NCBI GenBank assembly: GCA_946886925.1
Contig: CAMPJQ010000108.1
Location: 1-7,980 of the forward strand
Length of the DNA stretch: 7,980 bases
Reading direction: 5' to 3'
Source: an uncultured Terrimonas sp.
Lineage (GTDB): Bacteria; Bacteroidota; Bacteroidia; Chitinophagales; Chitinophagaceae
In this document: positions 1-7,075 of the stretch, piece after piece
Numbering within the stretch: the first letter of the stretch is position 1
How the letters are laid out: every line of letters starts with the position of its first letter
Made by a program: the position numbers and the translations under genes
The notes under the pieces: model-generated
The model's database searches: none
Seen by the model: only the letters and a program-made list of their open reading frames with translations
Told to the model about the DNA's origin: nothing

Positions 1-1353
1 ATTGAGGTCCTGGTCGTTGATGAGTTCCATCGCTCTTCCATACAGTACTTTGGGGTACATTCTTTTTACCGTTTCGGGAGGCGATTGTATTTTTTCAAGA
101 ATGCTGAGGGCTTCCCGGTAGTTGTTGGTATTTGCCAACAGCGCCGCTGCAATTTCGGCCGCTTCTTTCTGGTAGGTAGATTTGGGATATTCGTCCAAAA
201 ATTTTTTGAACTCGCTTAATGCTATATCCTGGTACCCAAGTTCATACGAAAGCTTGGCATAATTGAATTTAGACACTTCCCGTTGTGCGGGATTGGTATT
301 GTTGGTAGCGCCAAATGAAAATGCATTTCTTGCATTGGCTTTATCGCCTAATTTAAGATAGGCATCGCCTAAAATATACATGGCATTCTGGCTGAGTGAA
401 TCTTCACCACCGCTCAGTTGTTTCAAGCCCTCCACCGCTTTATTCAATTGTTTGCCCTGGTAGTAGCAATAACTAAGCTGGTAGAGCGTTTCACGGCTTA
501 CCTTATCGGTTTTGTTTACATATTCTTCTAAGTAAGGCAGGGCTTTTGCATATTCTTTTCTTTCAAACCAGGCATGTCCTATCAGTTCTTTCATGGGAAT
601 ATCATAGTAGCCGCTCGTTTTACCAAGAGCTGATTCACCATATTCAAGCGCTTTGTCTTTTTGTCCCTGCACATAATAGATATTGGCTACATAAAAGGGA
701 ACTACATTTTTATACTGGTCGTCATTTTCCACTTTCTGAAAAGCGCTTAATCCTTCCCGGTAGTTGCGTTTAGCATAAGAAATCAGGCCGAAATAGTAAT
801 TGGCGTCTTTATAATTGGGATCGGAAGAAGATTTTGCTATGGATTCAAGCAGGGGAGATGCTTTATCAAACTGCTGCAGTGTAAAATAAGCGTATCCCTG
901 GTGAAATTTCATATCAGCAACCTGCCTGTTGCTCAGGCTCGCTGCACTGGTTTGCTCGTAATATGTCAACGCTTCTTTCATGTCTTTTTGCCGGAAATAA
1001 TATTCTGCCAGATGAAAGCTCAGTCTTTGTTTAAGCGAGGGATTGTAATTGAGTTCGATAAAGTTTTTTGCATCTTCCGCAGCAAAAACTTCGTTTTGCT
1101 GTAATCCGCAGGCGATGGTATAAAACTGCACATCATCGTATGCTATACTGTTATTGCTGCGGTCTGTGGAGCGCATTCCGTTTCTCAGTTCTTTGAAAAG
1201 GGGGTAAGCAAGACTGTATTGTTCTTTCTGAAAAAATTCTTTGGCCTGTTTAAAATTGGCCAGGGGATCGGTATAAACTCTTGTTTGCTGCGCAAGGGCC
1301 CCGGCTGTAATGCATGCCAGTACCATTGTAATGTAAATGAAGCGTCTTTGCAT
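1..1353 (-). CDS. Secreted tetratricopeptide-repeat protein, C-terminus beyond the window
   Basis: This reads as 451 uninterrupted codons on the minus strand from an ATG at 1353 to the window edge with no stop, so the C-terminus is missing. Residues 1-21 form a signal peptide: a basic start (MQRR), a hydrophobic core and a likely signal peptidase I site GALA|QQ. The rest is almost entirely helical TPR units with the usual alternation of small residues and aromatics. Units lie at about residues 34-56, 113-135, 149-171, 184-206, 218-240, 256-278, 289-311, 323-345, 362-384 and 396-420; an example is FNYAKLSYELGY near 363-374. The pattern resembles a family of large (about 1000-aa) Bacteroidota TPR proteins of undefined role. 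TPR arrays usually scaffold protein complexes, here probably in the periplasm or at the outer membrane. The start is the first in-frame ATG after an upstream TGA. VLAC at residues 11-14 is a weak lipobox-like alternative. The TPR and secretion calls are firm; the specific function is unknown. Confidence 0.9.
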   Translation of the reverse strand, partial: MQRRFIYITMVLACITAGALAQQTRVYTDPLANFKQAKEFFQKEQYSLAYPLFKELRNGMRSTDRSNNSIAYDDVQFYTIACGLQQNEVFAAEDAKNFIELNYNPSLKQRLSFHLAEYYFRQKDMKEALTYYEQTSAASLSNRQVADMKFHQGYAYFTLQQFDKASPLLESIAKSSSDPNYKDANYYFGLISYAKRNYREGLSAFQKVENDDQYKNVVPFYVANIYYVQGQKDKALEYGESALGKTSGYYDIPMKELIGHAWFERKEYAKALPYLEEYVNKTDKVSRETLYQLSYCYYQGKQLNKAVEGLKQLSGGEDSLSQNAMYILGDAYLKLGDKANARNAFSFGATNNTNPAQREVSKFNYAKLSYELGYQDIALSEFKKFLDEYPKSTYQKEAAEIAAALLANTNNYREALSILEKIQSPPETVKRMYPKVLYGRAMELINDQDLN

Positions 1354-1491
1354 ATATGTAGTGTTATCGTACAACGCTGCTGTTGTTGGCAGATTGCACG
1401 AAGTTCAATCCTCTTTTGTTACAAATTTCTTAAAGTAAAAATCAGCGCTAAGTTACTGTGAACAAATTTTGCAATAACCATTCCAAAACAC

Positions 1492-1524
1492 TTGTGGATA
1501 AAAGGTTGGTATCTCTTATTTTTG
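1492..1524 (+). promoter_or_regulatory. Bacteroidota-type promoter for the DoxX gene
   Basis: TATTTTTG at 1517-1524 matches the Bacteroidota -7 consensus TAnnTTTG exactly. A TTG at 1492-1494 lies 22 bp upstream, at the long end of the usual -33 spacing. Transcription would begin near 1531, leaving a leader of about 11 nt before the ATG at 1542. No convincing matching promoter was found on the other strand for the divergent TPR gene; TAACTTAG read on the minus strand near 1452-1459 is the nearest candidate and is weak. Confidence 0.6.
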
Positions 1525-1541
1525 CTTGGTAAAATAAAAAG

Positions 1542-1949
1542 ATGAAAAAACTTTTATCTACGGGGTATACCGACTGGGCTTTTAATATTGCTGTATTAGT
1601 GCTCCGCGCGGGATTTGGTTTAATGATGTTGCCGCACGGTTACGATAAACTGGTGCATTTTGCACAAAAGAAAAACACATTCATGAATTTCCTGGGAATG
1701 GGCAGTACGTTTTCACTTTCTCTTAGTCTTTTTGCCGAATTCTTCTGTGCCATGTTTGTTCTCATAGGACTGTTCACCCGGTTTACTGTATTGCCGCTTA
1801 TTATCGGGATGGCAGTTGCCTTATTCAACGCGCATGATGCTGCTATTTTTGGAGGCGGCGAAAAGGCTGCACTTTATCTTGCCGGCTTTATCGCTATATT
1901 TTTATTGGGGCCCGGTAAAGCCAGTGTGGATGGAATGATGGGGAAGTGA
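1542..1949 (+). CDS. DoxX family integral membrane protein
   Basis: This 135-aa protein has four predicted membrane helices at about residues 12-32, 55-77, 80-98 and 108-124, the usual size and topology of the DoxX family. Family-typical positions are visible: Arg22 and Gly24 in helix 1, the PHGYDKL segment (31-37), Glu66 in helix 2, GLFTR (76-80) after it, and GPGKASVDG (123-131) at the C-terminus. The family is named after the small subunit of an archaeal thiosulfate:quinone oxidoreductase. Most bacterial members are inner-membrane proteins of unclear function, some linked to redox stress, so no specific reaction can be assigned. The ATG sits about 17 nt after a strong -7 element, which supports this start. 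It is monocistronic, divergent from the TPR gene and convergent with dacB. Confidence 0.9.
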   Translation: MKKLLSTGYTDWAFNIAVLVLRAGFGLMMLPHGYDKLVHFAQKKNTFMNFLGMGSTFSLSLSLFAEFFCAMFVLIGLFTRFTVLPLIIGMAVALFNAHDAAIFGGGEKAALYLAGFIAIFLLGPGKASVDGMMGK

Positions 1950-2072
1950 GTTATGAGTTACAGGTTGCAGGTTTCAGGCTAGCACAGTCAGATTCGGCTT
2001 TGAGCAATCCAATGAAGATATAAGCAGCCTGTAGTTAGCACTCACCTGCTGATAGCTGATAGCCCATAGCTC
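1948..2072. repeat. Heptad-based imperfect inverted repeat filling the doxX-dacB gap
   Basis: The left arm is a period-7 run: GAGTTAT, GAGTTAC, AGGTTGC, AGGTTTC, AGGCTAG at 1948-1982, beginning inside the doxX stop codon. The right arm is CTGATAG, CTGATAG, CCCATAG, CTC at 2049-2072, ending 4 bp before the dacB stop codon on the other strand. Read on the minus strand, the right arm resembles the left. Pairing 1948-1970 with 2049-2072 gives about 19 pairs including G-U wobbles, with one bulge and four mismatches. A transcript from either side could fold into a long imperfect hairpin, so it may act as a bidirectional transcription end. A related sequence occurs at 6843-6893, which suggests a dispersed family. 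Its origin is unknown. Confidence 0.6.
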
Positions 2073-2075
2073 CGT

Positions 2076-3476
2076 TCACTTCAACACATTTAGCACAGTA
2101 TACATTTTGCGTACTAAAGCAGATGCTGAACCATTGTAGTTGTTCACTAAAAAGGAAAAAATATAGGTTTTGTCATCCTTTGCAGTGTGGTATCCGGTAA
2201 AGCCTTTTACATTTCTTATAGTGCCGCTTTTCATTTTCATGCCATTGTATTCGGGCAATGAACGGTAAAAAGAAGAAAACCAGCTTTGCTGCTGAGCGTA
2301 TTTCAGTATTTCAACCTGGGCATGGGTAGTAACCCGGTTCAATGGCGAAAGCCCGGAGCCATCTACTATATTTAATTCTGCAGGGTCAATTCCATTTTGC
2401 TCCCAGAAATTTTTGACAATGTTCACACCGGTATCTGTAGCGCTGTAACCTTTCTTTTCATACGCCATTGTTTTTAACAGAGCCTCACCATAAAGGTTAA
2501 TGCTTTTTTTATTGAACCAGTAAATGATGGAATCGAGTGGGGGAGATGTTTCTGTACGAATAATGGTATAGTCATCAGTTTCGCGGTTAAAAACTTTTTT
2601 TGCTTCGAACGAAGGATCCATTATTCCTGCATTTACCAAATTGTTCGTTAATTCAGCAATAAATTGTTTGGTGCCGGAAGGAAAAGCTCCTGATATGCCA
2701 AACCCGTTTTCGTTAACGGGGATCGTTCCTCTAACAATGCCGGCGGTATCATTTAATGGGAAATAGATATATGCATTGTCTCCTGTTCCCCTGGCCGCAG
2801 CGGTTGCCACCGAAGAAAGGGTATATCCAAATAACCTGGGATTGGTGCCTGCTATCCGCACAGGGTCGCCTATATTTTTTCCTGATTGCAACAGCAGGTC
2901 GTATTGATTTTCGCGCCAGTTTAGTTTTTCAGATCCTGCTCCATAATAATTTCCTATATCCTGCCATATCCAGCCATCGGGTATATCATCAAATGCCCAC
3001 CCGTTTTTATCAACAGTTATTGCATCAATATGTAAATGATTTTGTGTGAGCGATTGAATAACCCTTTCCAGTATTTTATTGGCTTTTGTGTTTTCCCATC
3101 GTTCACTTCCCAGTGTTGGATCTCCCGAAGGCAAAATATATAATGTGTTATTGCCTGTGCCAAACTTTGTTTTGTATCTGAAATCCTTTCCCAGCAAAGC
3201 AAAAGCAGCAGCGCTGGTAATAATTTTTTGGGTGGAGGCCGGGGCCAGTCCTGTTTTCCCGTTTTTATCAAATACCACTTTCCCGGTCTTCGCGTCAATT
3301 ACATACAATGAACTGATGGCATGTGCCAACTGGCTGTCTTCCTCAAACCGGAGGAATGCTTTTTGCAGTTTTTGTGTAATCGTTTGCGCACCAGCATTTG
3401 TTACAGGAAATATTCCTGCCAGTGCAAGAATATACAATGCAACTGTATGGTTGAAACTCCCAATCGTTCTTCTCAT
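2076..3476 (-). CDS. dacB: D-alanyl-D-alanine carboxypeptidase/endopeptidase, PBP4 type (peptidase family S13)
   Basis: This 466-aa periplasmic penicillin-binding protein removes the terminal D-Ala from peptidoglycan stem peptides and, in family members, also cuts 4-3 cross-links. All three active-site motifs are present: SxxK as Ser81-Thr-Gln-Lys84 (nucleophile and base), SxN as Ser325-Ile-Asn327, and KTG in the variant Lys416-Ser-Gly418. Other S13 signatures are SGDPTLGS (117-124) and DGSGLSPLN (372-380). The region between SxxK and SxN holds the family's long insertion. Residues 1-30 are a signal peptide (MRR start, hydrophobic core, cleavage near NAGA|Q). Length is normal for the family. 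The ATG at 3476 is followed directly by the signal peptide, which supports the start. It is divergent from the Uma2 gene across 44 bp and convergent with doxX. KSG in place of KTG is a conservative change, not a sign of inactivity. Confidence 0.95.
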   Translation of the reverse strand: MRRTIGSFNHTVALYILALAGIFPVTNAGAQTITQKLQKAFLRFEEDSQLAHAISSLYVIDAKTGKVVFDKNGKTGLAPASTQKIITSAAAFALLGKDFRYKTKFGTGNNTLYILPSGDPTLGSERWENTKANKILERVIQSLTQNHLHIDAITVDKNGWAFDDIPDGWIWQDIGNYYGAGSEKLNWRENQYDLLLQSGKNIGDPVRIAGTNPRLFGYTLSSVATAAARGTGDNAYIYFPLNDTAGIVRGTIPVNENGFGISGAFPSGTKQFIAELTNNLVNAGIMDPSFEAKKVFNRETDDYTIIRTETSPPLDSIIYWFNKKSINLYGEALLKTMAYEKKGYSATDTGVNIVKNFWEQNGIDPAELNIVDGSGLSPLNRVTTHAQVEILKYAQQQSWFSSFYRSLPEYNGMKMKSGTIRNVKGFTGYHTAKDDKTYIFSFLVNNYNGSASALVRKMYTVLNVLK

Positions 3477-3520
3477 AAAAAAATATTTACCGCTAAACCG
3501 GGAATAATTAAATTTATAGT
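3477..3520. promoter_or_regulatory. Short divergent intergenic region with a palindromic AT box
   Basis: Only 44 bp separate the dacB and Uma2 start codons. The self-complementary octamer TAAATTTA (3509-3516) fits TAnnTTTG except for its last base and reads identically on both strands. For dacB it would lie 33 bp from the ATG, a reasonable -7 position. For the Uma2 gene it would be only 4 bp from the ATG, giving an essentially leaderless transcript or none. No well-spaced -33 TTG was found on either side, so this is a weak call. Confidence 0.25.
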
Positions 3521-4102
3521 ATGGAAAATGAAGTTAAAGAGCCTGCGCCAAAATACAACTATATTTCCGCGGAAGCCTACCTGGCCGCAGAACGTGTTGC
3601 CGGGTACCGGAGTGAGTATTATGACGGGCATATTATTGCCATGGACGGCGCGGGTTTTACCCATAATGTGATAGTGAGAAACATTATTGGAAATTTATTT
3701 TCTTTTTTGAAAGGTAAAGCCTGCCAGGTGCTGCCTTCCGATATGCGACTAAGCACTCCGTTACGTGACTCATATATGTACCCGGATGTAGTGATTGTAT
3801 GCGGCGAACCTCAATTGGAAGGCGATAAATTTGATACCCTGCTTAATCCTTCGGTAATATTTGAAGTTCTTTCTCCTTCAACCAGCAATGTGGACAAGGG
3901 AAGAAAATTTTTCTTTTACCGTGATATTCCTTCGTTAAAGGAATATATTATGATTGACGCACTCAAGCCATTCGTTATTGTTTCCCGCAGGCAGCCTGGC
4001 AATGCGTGGGCTTTTGAAAATATAGATGAAGGCTCTTTCACTATTCAAACCATTGGCTTTACCCTTACCTTGCAGGAAATTTATGATGGCACAGATATCT
4101 GA
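3521..4102 (+). CDS. Uma2 family (DUF820) putative restriction-endonuclease-like protein
   Basis: This 193-aa protein has the PD-(D/E)xK-like fold signature of the Uma2 family. Visible in order are an N-terminal segment with Ser-Glu-Tyr-Tyr-Asp-Gly (31-36), TPL followed by YPDVVI with the Pro88-Asp89 pair, then [12 protein letters not shown] (114-125) with Glu115, Lys129, and [11 protein letters not shown] (136-146). These match the family pattern of an acidic residue, a PD motif, EVLSPST and PSLxEY. Length is normal. The family is common in cyanobacteria and Bacteroidota, often in many copies per genome, and its biological role is not established; nuclease activity is inferred from the fold. 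No partner methylase, antitoxin or toxin is adjacent. Its last 20 bases overlap the start of cinA, so the two are probably cotranscribed and may be translationally coupled. Confidence 0.9.
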   Translation: MENEVKEPAPKYNYISAEAYLAAERVAGYRSEYYDGHIIAMDGAGFTHNVIVRNIIGNLFSFLKGKACQVLPSDMRLSTPLRDSYMYPDVVIVCGEPQLEGDKFDTLLNPSVIFEVLSPSTSNVDKGRKFFFYRDIPSLKEYIMIDALKPFVIVSRRQPGNAWAFENIDEGSFTIQTIGFTLTLQEIYDGTDI

Positions 4103-5381
4103 TCCTTTTAATAGTACACTCAAAATAAATGCTTCTGTTGTTACCATCGGCGATGAATTGCTGATAGGGCAGGTAATAGATACCAATAGCGCATGGATAG
4201 CACAGGAGCTTAATAAAACGGGTATATGGCTCAGGCGCAGGGTATCGGTTGGCGACAGTAAAGAAGAAATTATACGGGCATTGGATGAAGAAAGCAGGGA
4301 TACGCCCATTATTCTTATAACAGGTGGTTTGGGCCCTACCGCTGATGATATAACCAAGCCCGTGCTTTGCGAATATTTCGGCGCTTCATTGGTTATTAAT
4401 GAAGAAGCGCTGGCCAATGTAAAAGCTATTTTCGAAAAATTGAATCGTCCGCTTATAGAACGCAATCTTAAGCAGGCGGAAGTTCCGGATACATGCACTG
4501 TTATTCCCAATAAAAGAGGAACAGCCCCCGGAATGTGGTTTGAAAAGGATGGGAAGATTTTTGTAAGCATGCCCGGCGTACCGCATGAAATGAAAGGAAT
4601 GATGACGGATTATGTTATTCCGCATCTGCAACAATATTTTACTTTTCCTTTTATAGATCATCGCACCCTGATTACTTTTGGTATTGGTGAATCCTTTCTT
4701 GCAGAAACCATTAAAGACTGGGAAGTGCAACTGCCCGGTCATCTTAAATTAGCCTACCTGCCCAATTACGGCATGGTGCGCCTGCGCATTACCGGGAGCG
4801 ACAGCAACAGCAACAGGTTACAGGAAATATTAAACAGCCAGTTTGAAAAATTAAAAATGCTGGTAGCCGAATGGCTTGTAGCAGCGGAAGACACAACGCT
4901 TGCACAGGTAATTGGCAAAATGCTGCAACAAGGCAAACTAACACTTTCTACCGCTGAAAGCTGCACGGGAGGATACATTGCTCATCTCATTACATCGGTA
5001 GCAGGTTCCTCTGCCTGGTATAAAGGAAGTGTGGTAAGTTATGCCAATGAAGCAAAAGAAAACATACTTGGTGTGCAAAGAAATACGCTATTGTCTGCAG
5101 GTGCCGTTAGTGAAGATACGGTAAAGGAAATGGTGCATGGCGTTATAGCAAAAATGAATACAGACTACGCGGTAGCTACTTCGGGTATAATGGGGCCGGA
5201 TGGAGGCACAACCCAAAAACCAGTTGGAACGGTATGGATTGCGGCAGGCAGCAGAAATAATATTATTACAGCACAATTTCATTTCCGGCACAACCGGGCC
5301 CGAAATATTGAAATGTCGGCACATTATGCTTTAAATCTTTTGCGGAAACTGATGGTTGAAGAGGGCATTTTATTGAAATAA
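4083..5381 (+). CDS. cinA: CinA-like protein: MoaB/Mog-like domain fused to nicotinamide-nucleotide amidase
   Basis: The product is about 432 aa with two domains. The N-terminal COG1058-type domain shows GDELLIG (23-29), GGLGPTADD (81-89), RGTAPGM (145-151) and MPGVPHEM (163-170). In characterised relatives this domain hydrolyses ADP-ribose. The C-terminal PncC domain shows AESCTGG (291-297, with the presumed catalytic Ser), [10 protein letters not shown] (366-375) and KPVGTVW (379-385). It deamidates nicotinamide mononucleotide to nicotinate mononucleotide, returning it to NAD synthesis. It acts in the cytoplasm; the name reflects competence genes, but a role in transformation is not general. 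An in-frame ATG at 4026 exists, but it would add 19 residues lying wholly inside Uma2. The tandem ATGs at 4083 and 4086 follow AGGA (4074-4077) and give normal family length, so 4083 is preferred with 4086 possible. It has no separate promoter upstream and probably depends on Uma2 transcription. Confidence 0.95.
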   Translation: MMAQISDPFNSTLKINASVVTIGDELLIGQVIDTNSAWIAQELNKTGIWLRRRVSVGDSKEEIIRALDEESRDTPIILITGGLGPTADDITKPVLCEYFGASLVINEEALANVKAIFEKLNRPLIERNLKQAEVPDTCTVIPNKRGTAPGMWFEKDGKIFVSMPGVPHEMKGMMTDYVIPHLQQYFTFPFIDHRTLITFGIGESFLAETIKDWEVQLPGHLKLAYLPNYGMVRLRITGSDSNSNRLQEILNSQFEKLKMLVAEWLVAAEDTTLAQVIGKMLQQGKLTLSTAESCTGGYIAHLITSVAGSSAWYKGSVVSYANEAKENILGVQRNTLLSAGAVSEDTVKEMVHGVIAKMNTDYAVATSGIMGPDGGTTQKPVGTVWIAAGSRNNIITAQFHFRHNRARNIEMSAHYALNLLRKLMVEEGILLK

Positions 5382-5446
5382 TGCATGGGCAATAATGATA
5401 TGCCGGAAAGAGTTATTAGAAAAATATTCACATATGTTTCTATGGG

Positions 5447-5476
5447 TTTCTATTTGAACAGCAATACTTACCTTTG
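5447..5476 (+). promoter_or_regulatory. Bacteroidota-type promoter for the E2 gene
   Basis: TACCTTTG at 5469-5476 is an exact TAnnTTTG -7 element. TTTC at 5447-5450, one base off TTTG, lies 18 bp upstream as a plausible -33. The predicted start of transcription near 5483 leaves a leader of about 20 nt to the ATG at 5504. This suggests the E2 gene is transcribed independently of cinA despite the 122-bp same-strand gap. Confidence 0.6.
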
Positions 5477-5503
5477 AACCTTAACGATCATTAAAATTCT
5501 GAT

Positions 5504-6844
5504 ATGGCGATAGTTGACCTGGTAATGCCTAAGTTGGGCGAAAGTATCATGGAAGCTACCATTTTACACTGGAATAAAAAACCGGGCGATCACGTAAAAA
5601 TGGATGAAACCGTGTTGGAGATTGCTACGGATAAAGTAGACAGTGAGGTACCTTCTACAGCAGAAGGTGTGGTTGAAGAACTGCTCTACAATGAAAATGA
5701 TGTGGTACCCATAGGCACTGTTATTGCAAAGATCAGATCGGAAAATGGCGTTGAGGAACAAACTCCCCCCCCTGCGGTTGCTACTTCTGAAATAAAGGAC
5801 GAAAAGGAAATAAAAGAAGTGCCTTATCAGCCGTCGTACACAACTACAACTGCACCTAAAACGACTGGCGCCCGGTTCTATTCTCCGCTTGTTTTAAATA
5901 TTGCCGCCAATGAAGGCGTAAATTTATCGGACCTGGAAAAAATACCCGGTACCGGAAATGACGGGCGGGTTACCAAAAAAGATATTCTTCAATGGATCGC
6001 GGCCGGGAAGGAAAAGCCTATTCCGGAAACCATTGAGCAACCCCAGGCCGTTGCACCTGTTCAGCAAACCACAACTCCCATTCAACCTGCAACATCCGGC
6101 AATGCCGAAGAAGTTACGGAACCGGTTTATAGCGGCAATGTAGAAGTTATTGAAATGGACCGTATGCGTAAGCTCATTGCTAAGCATATGGTAGACAGCA
6201 AACACACCAGTGCACATGTAACCAGTTTTACCGAATGTGATGTAACCAATATGGTATTATGGCGGGAAAAAGTGAAAGTGAATTTTGAAAAGCAGGAAGG
6301 AGAGAAGTTAACTTTTACACCGTTGTTTATTGAAGCCATTATTAAATGCATTAAAAAATATCCATGGCTCAATGCCAGTGTTGATGGCGATAAGATTATT
6401 GTGCGTAAGGATATCAATATAAGCATGGCTGCCGCTTTGCCTAACGGTAATCTTATAGTGCCGGTTATACAGGAAGCAGATATGCTGAACCTTACGGGAC
6501 TCGCTAAAAAGGTAAACCGTTTAGCCAATGCTGCCCGCAATAACCGCCTGCGGCCCGACGATACCCAGAACGGAACCTTTACTGTAACCAATGTGGGAAC
6601 TTTTGGTAGTTTAATGGGTACACCTATTATTAATCAGCCCCAGGTGGCCATATTGGCAATAGGTGCTATAAAAAAGCGTCCGGTTGTAATAGAAACCAAA
6701 CAGGGCGACAGTATAGCCATACGGCATATGATGTATCTTTCTCTTTCCTACGATCATCGCATAGTTGATGGATCATTGGGCGCTACATTTCTTACTGCAG
6801 TAGCGAACGAAATGGAAAACTTTGATGTGAACAGAAGCTTTTAA
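5504..6844 (+). CDS. 2-oxo acid dehydrogenase complex E2, dihydrolipoamide acyltransferase
   Basis: This is a 446-aa E2 core subunit with the complete canonical architecture. The N-terminal lipoyl domain (about 1-78) carries the lipoylation lysine at Lys44 within EIATDKVDSEVPS. A charged and Pro/Thr-rich linker follows. The peripheral-subunit-binding domain (about 124-165) shows SPLVLNIAANEGV and GTGNDGRVTKKDI and binds E1 or E3. A second Pro/Gln/Thr-rich linker (about 170-205) leads to the acyltransferase core, with TFTVTNVGTFGS (358-369) and the active-site DHRIVDG (417-423, catalytic His418 and Asp422). It transfers the acyl group from lipoyl-lysine to CoA. The single lipoyl domain with ATDKVDSE resembles branched-chain keto-acid E2s, but substrate (pyruvate, 2-oxoglutarate or branched-chain) cannot be settled from sequence alone. 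No E1 or E3 gene is adjacent, so partners must be encoded elsewhere. Confidence 0.95.
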   Translation: MAIVDLVMPKLGESIMEATILHWNKKPGDHVKMDETVLEIATDKVDSEVPSTAEGVVEELLYNENDVVPIGTVIAKIRSENGVEEQTPPPAVATSEIKDEKEIKEVPYQPSYTTTTAPKTTGARFYSPLVLNIAANEGVNLSDLEKIPGTGNDGRVTKKDILQWIAAGKEKPIPETIEQPQAVAPVQQTTTPIQPATSGNAEEVTEPVYSGNVEVIEMDRMRKLIAKHMVDSKHTSAHVTSFTECDVTNMVLWREKVKVNFEKQEGEKLTFTPLFIEAIIKCIKKYPWLNASVDGDKIIVRKDINISMAAALPNGNLIVPVIQEADMLNLTGLAKKVNRLANAARNNRLRPDDTQNGTFTVTNVGTFGSLMGTPIINQPQVAILAIGAIKKRPVVIETKQGDSIAIRHMMYLSLSYDHRIVDGSLGATFLTAVANEMENFDVNRSF

Positions 6845-6893
6845 GTTTCAGGGTTCAGGTTACATGTTTCAGGGCTGGCAACACGGTTCGGTT
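6843..6893. repeat. Second copy of the heptad intergenic repeat, apparently one-armed
   Basis: Starting within the E2 stop codon, five 7-base units run head to tail: AAGTTTC, AGGGTTC, AGGTTAC, ATGTTTC, AGGGCTG (6843-6877). The array and its flank align with the doxX-dacB element: both read CAGGTTnCA then GTTTCAGG, CTrGCA and TTCGGyTT in the same order, with small gaps. No right arm of CTGATAG heptads follows, so this copy is shorter, decayed or differently built. I see no clear stem with a T-run here for a rho-independent terminator. Confidence 0.5.
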
Positions 6894-6988
6894 TCCTTTG
6901 TTTATATTTTACTTCTCTTTTAAAATAAGCGCGGCAATAAAATCGTTACCATTTGGCAACGGCTCTGAATTACTACGCGGATATAGAA

Positions 6989-7025
6989 CAGCGCGGTCAA
7001 AAAGTGAATGCCGCTTTTTACGCTG
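6989..7025. repeat. Small interrupted inverted repeat (hairpin) upstream of the unknown-function gene
   Basis: CAGCG (6989-6993) pairs with CGCTG (7021-7025), and inside it AAAAAG (6999-7004) pairs with CTTTTT (7014-7019) around a 9-base loop. The stem has an asymmetric internal loop of 5 bases against 1. It ends 20 bp before the -33 TTG of the next promoter. No T-run follows on the plus strand, so it does not look like a terminator. It could be an operator-like or structural site, or coincidence. Confidence 0.25.
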
Positions 7026-7044
7026 AACTTTTGCTTATAGCCGG

Positions 7045-7075
7045 TTGGAAGTTTTTTGTTTTTTTCTTATATTCG
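7045..7075 (+). promoter_or_regulatory. Likely promoter of the 7096 gene
   Basis: TATATTCG at 7068-7075 matches TAnnTTTG with one mismatch, and a TTG at 7045-7047 lies 20 bp upstream in the -33 position. Transcription would start near 7082 and give a leader of about 14 nt before the ATG at 7096. The same TTG could formally serve as a start codon 17 codons upstream in the gene's frame, but its place in the promoter argues against that. Confidence 0.5.

Noticed and set aside
546..1461. Plus-strand open frames of 67-80 codons opposite the TPR gene
   Set aside because: They are Cys/His/Phe-rich shadows of an uninterrupted 451-codon minus-strand TPR gene.
4026..4082. N-terminal extension of cinA to an upstream in-frame ATG
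   Set aside because: It lies entirely within the Uma2 coding sequence, has no family similarity and would make CinA longer than usual. The tandem ATGs at 4083/4086 fit better.
3521..4102. Uma2 gene as part of a restriction or toxin-antitoxin defence system
   Set aside because: No methylase, specificity subunit, antitoxin or mobile-element signature lies next to it. The neighbours are housekeeping genes.
3935..4570. 211-codon minus-strand open frame across the Uma2-cinA junction
   Set aside because: It is antisense to two genes with clear family motifs, its translation is Ser/Leu/Ile-rich without recognisable domains, and it spans a real gene boundary.
5382..5430. Possible terminator after cinA
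   Set aside because: Only a 4-bp GGCA/TGCC stem with a 9-base loop and no following T-run was found, too weak to call.
6127..6591. 154-codon minus-strand open frame within the E2 gene
   Set aside because: It is antisense to the acyltransferase core, which is strongly constrained, and shows no domain or promoter of its own.
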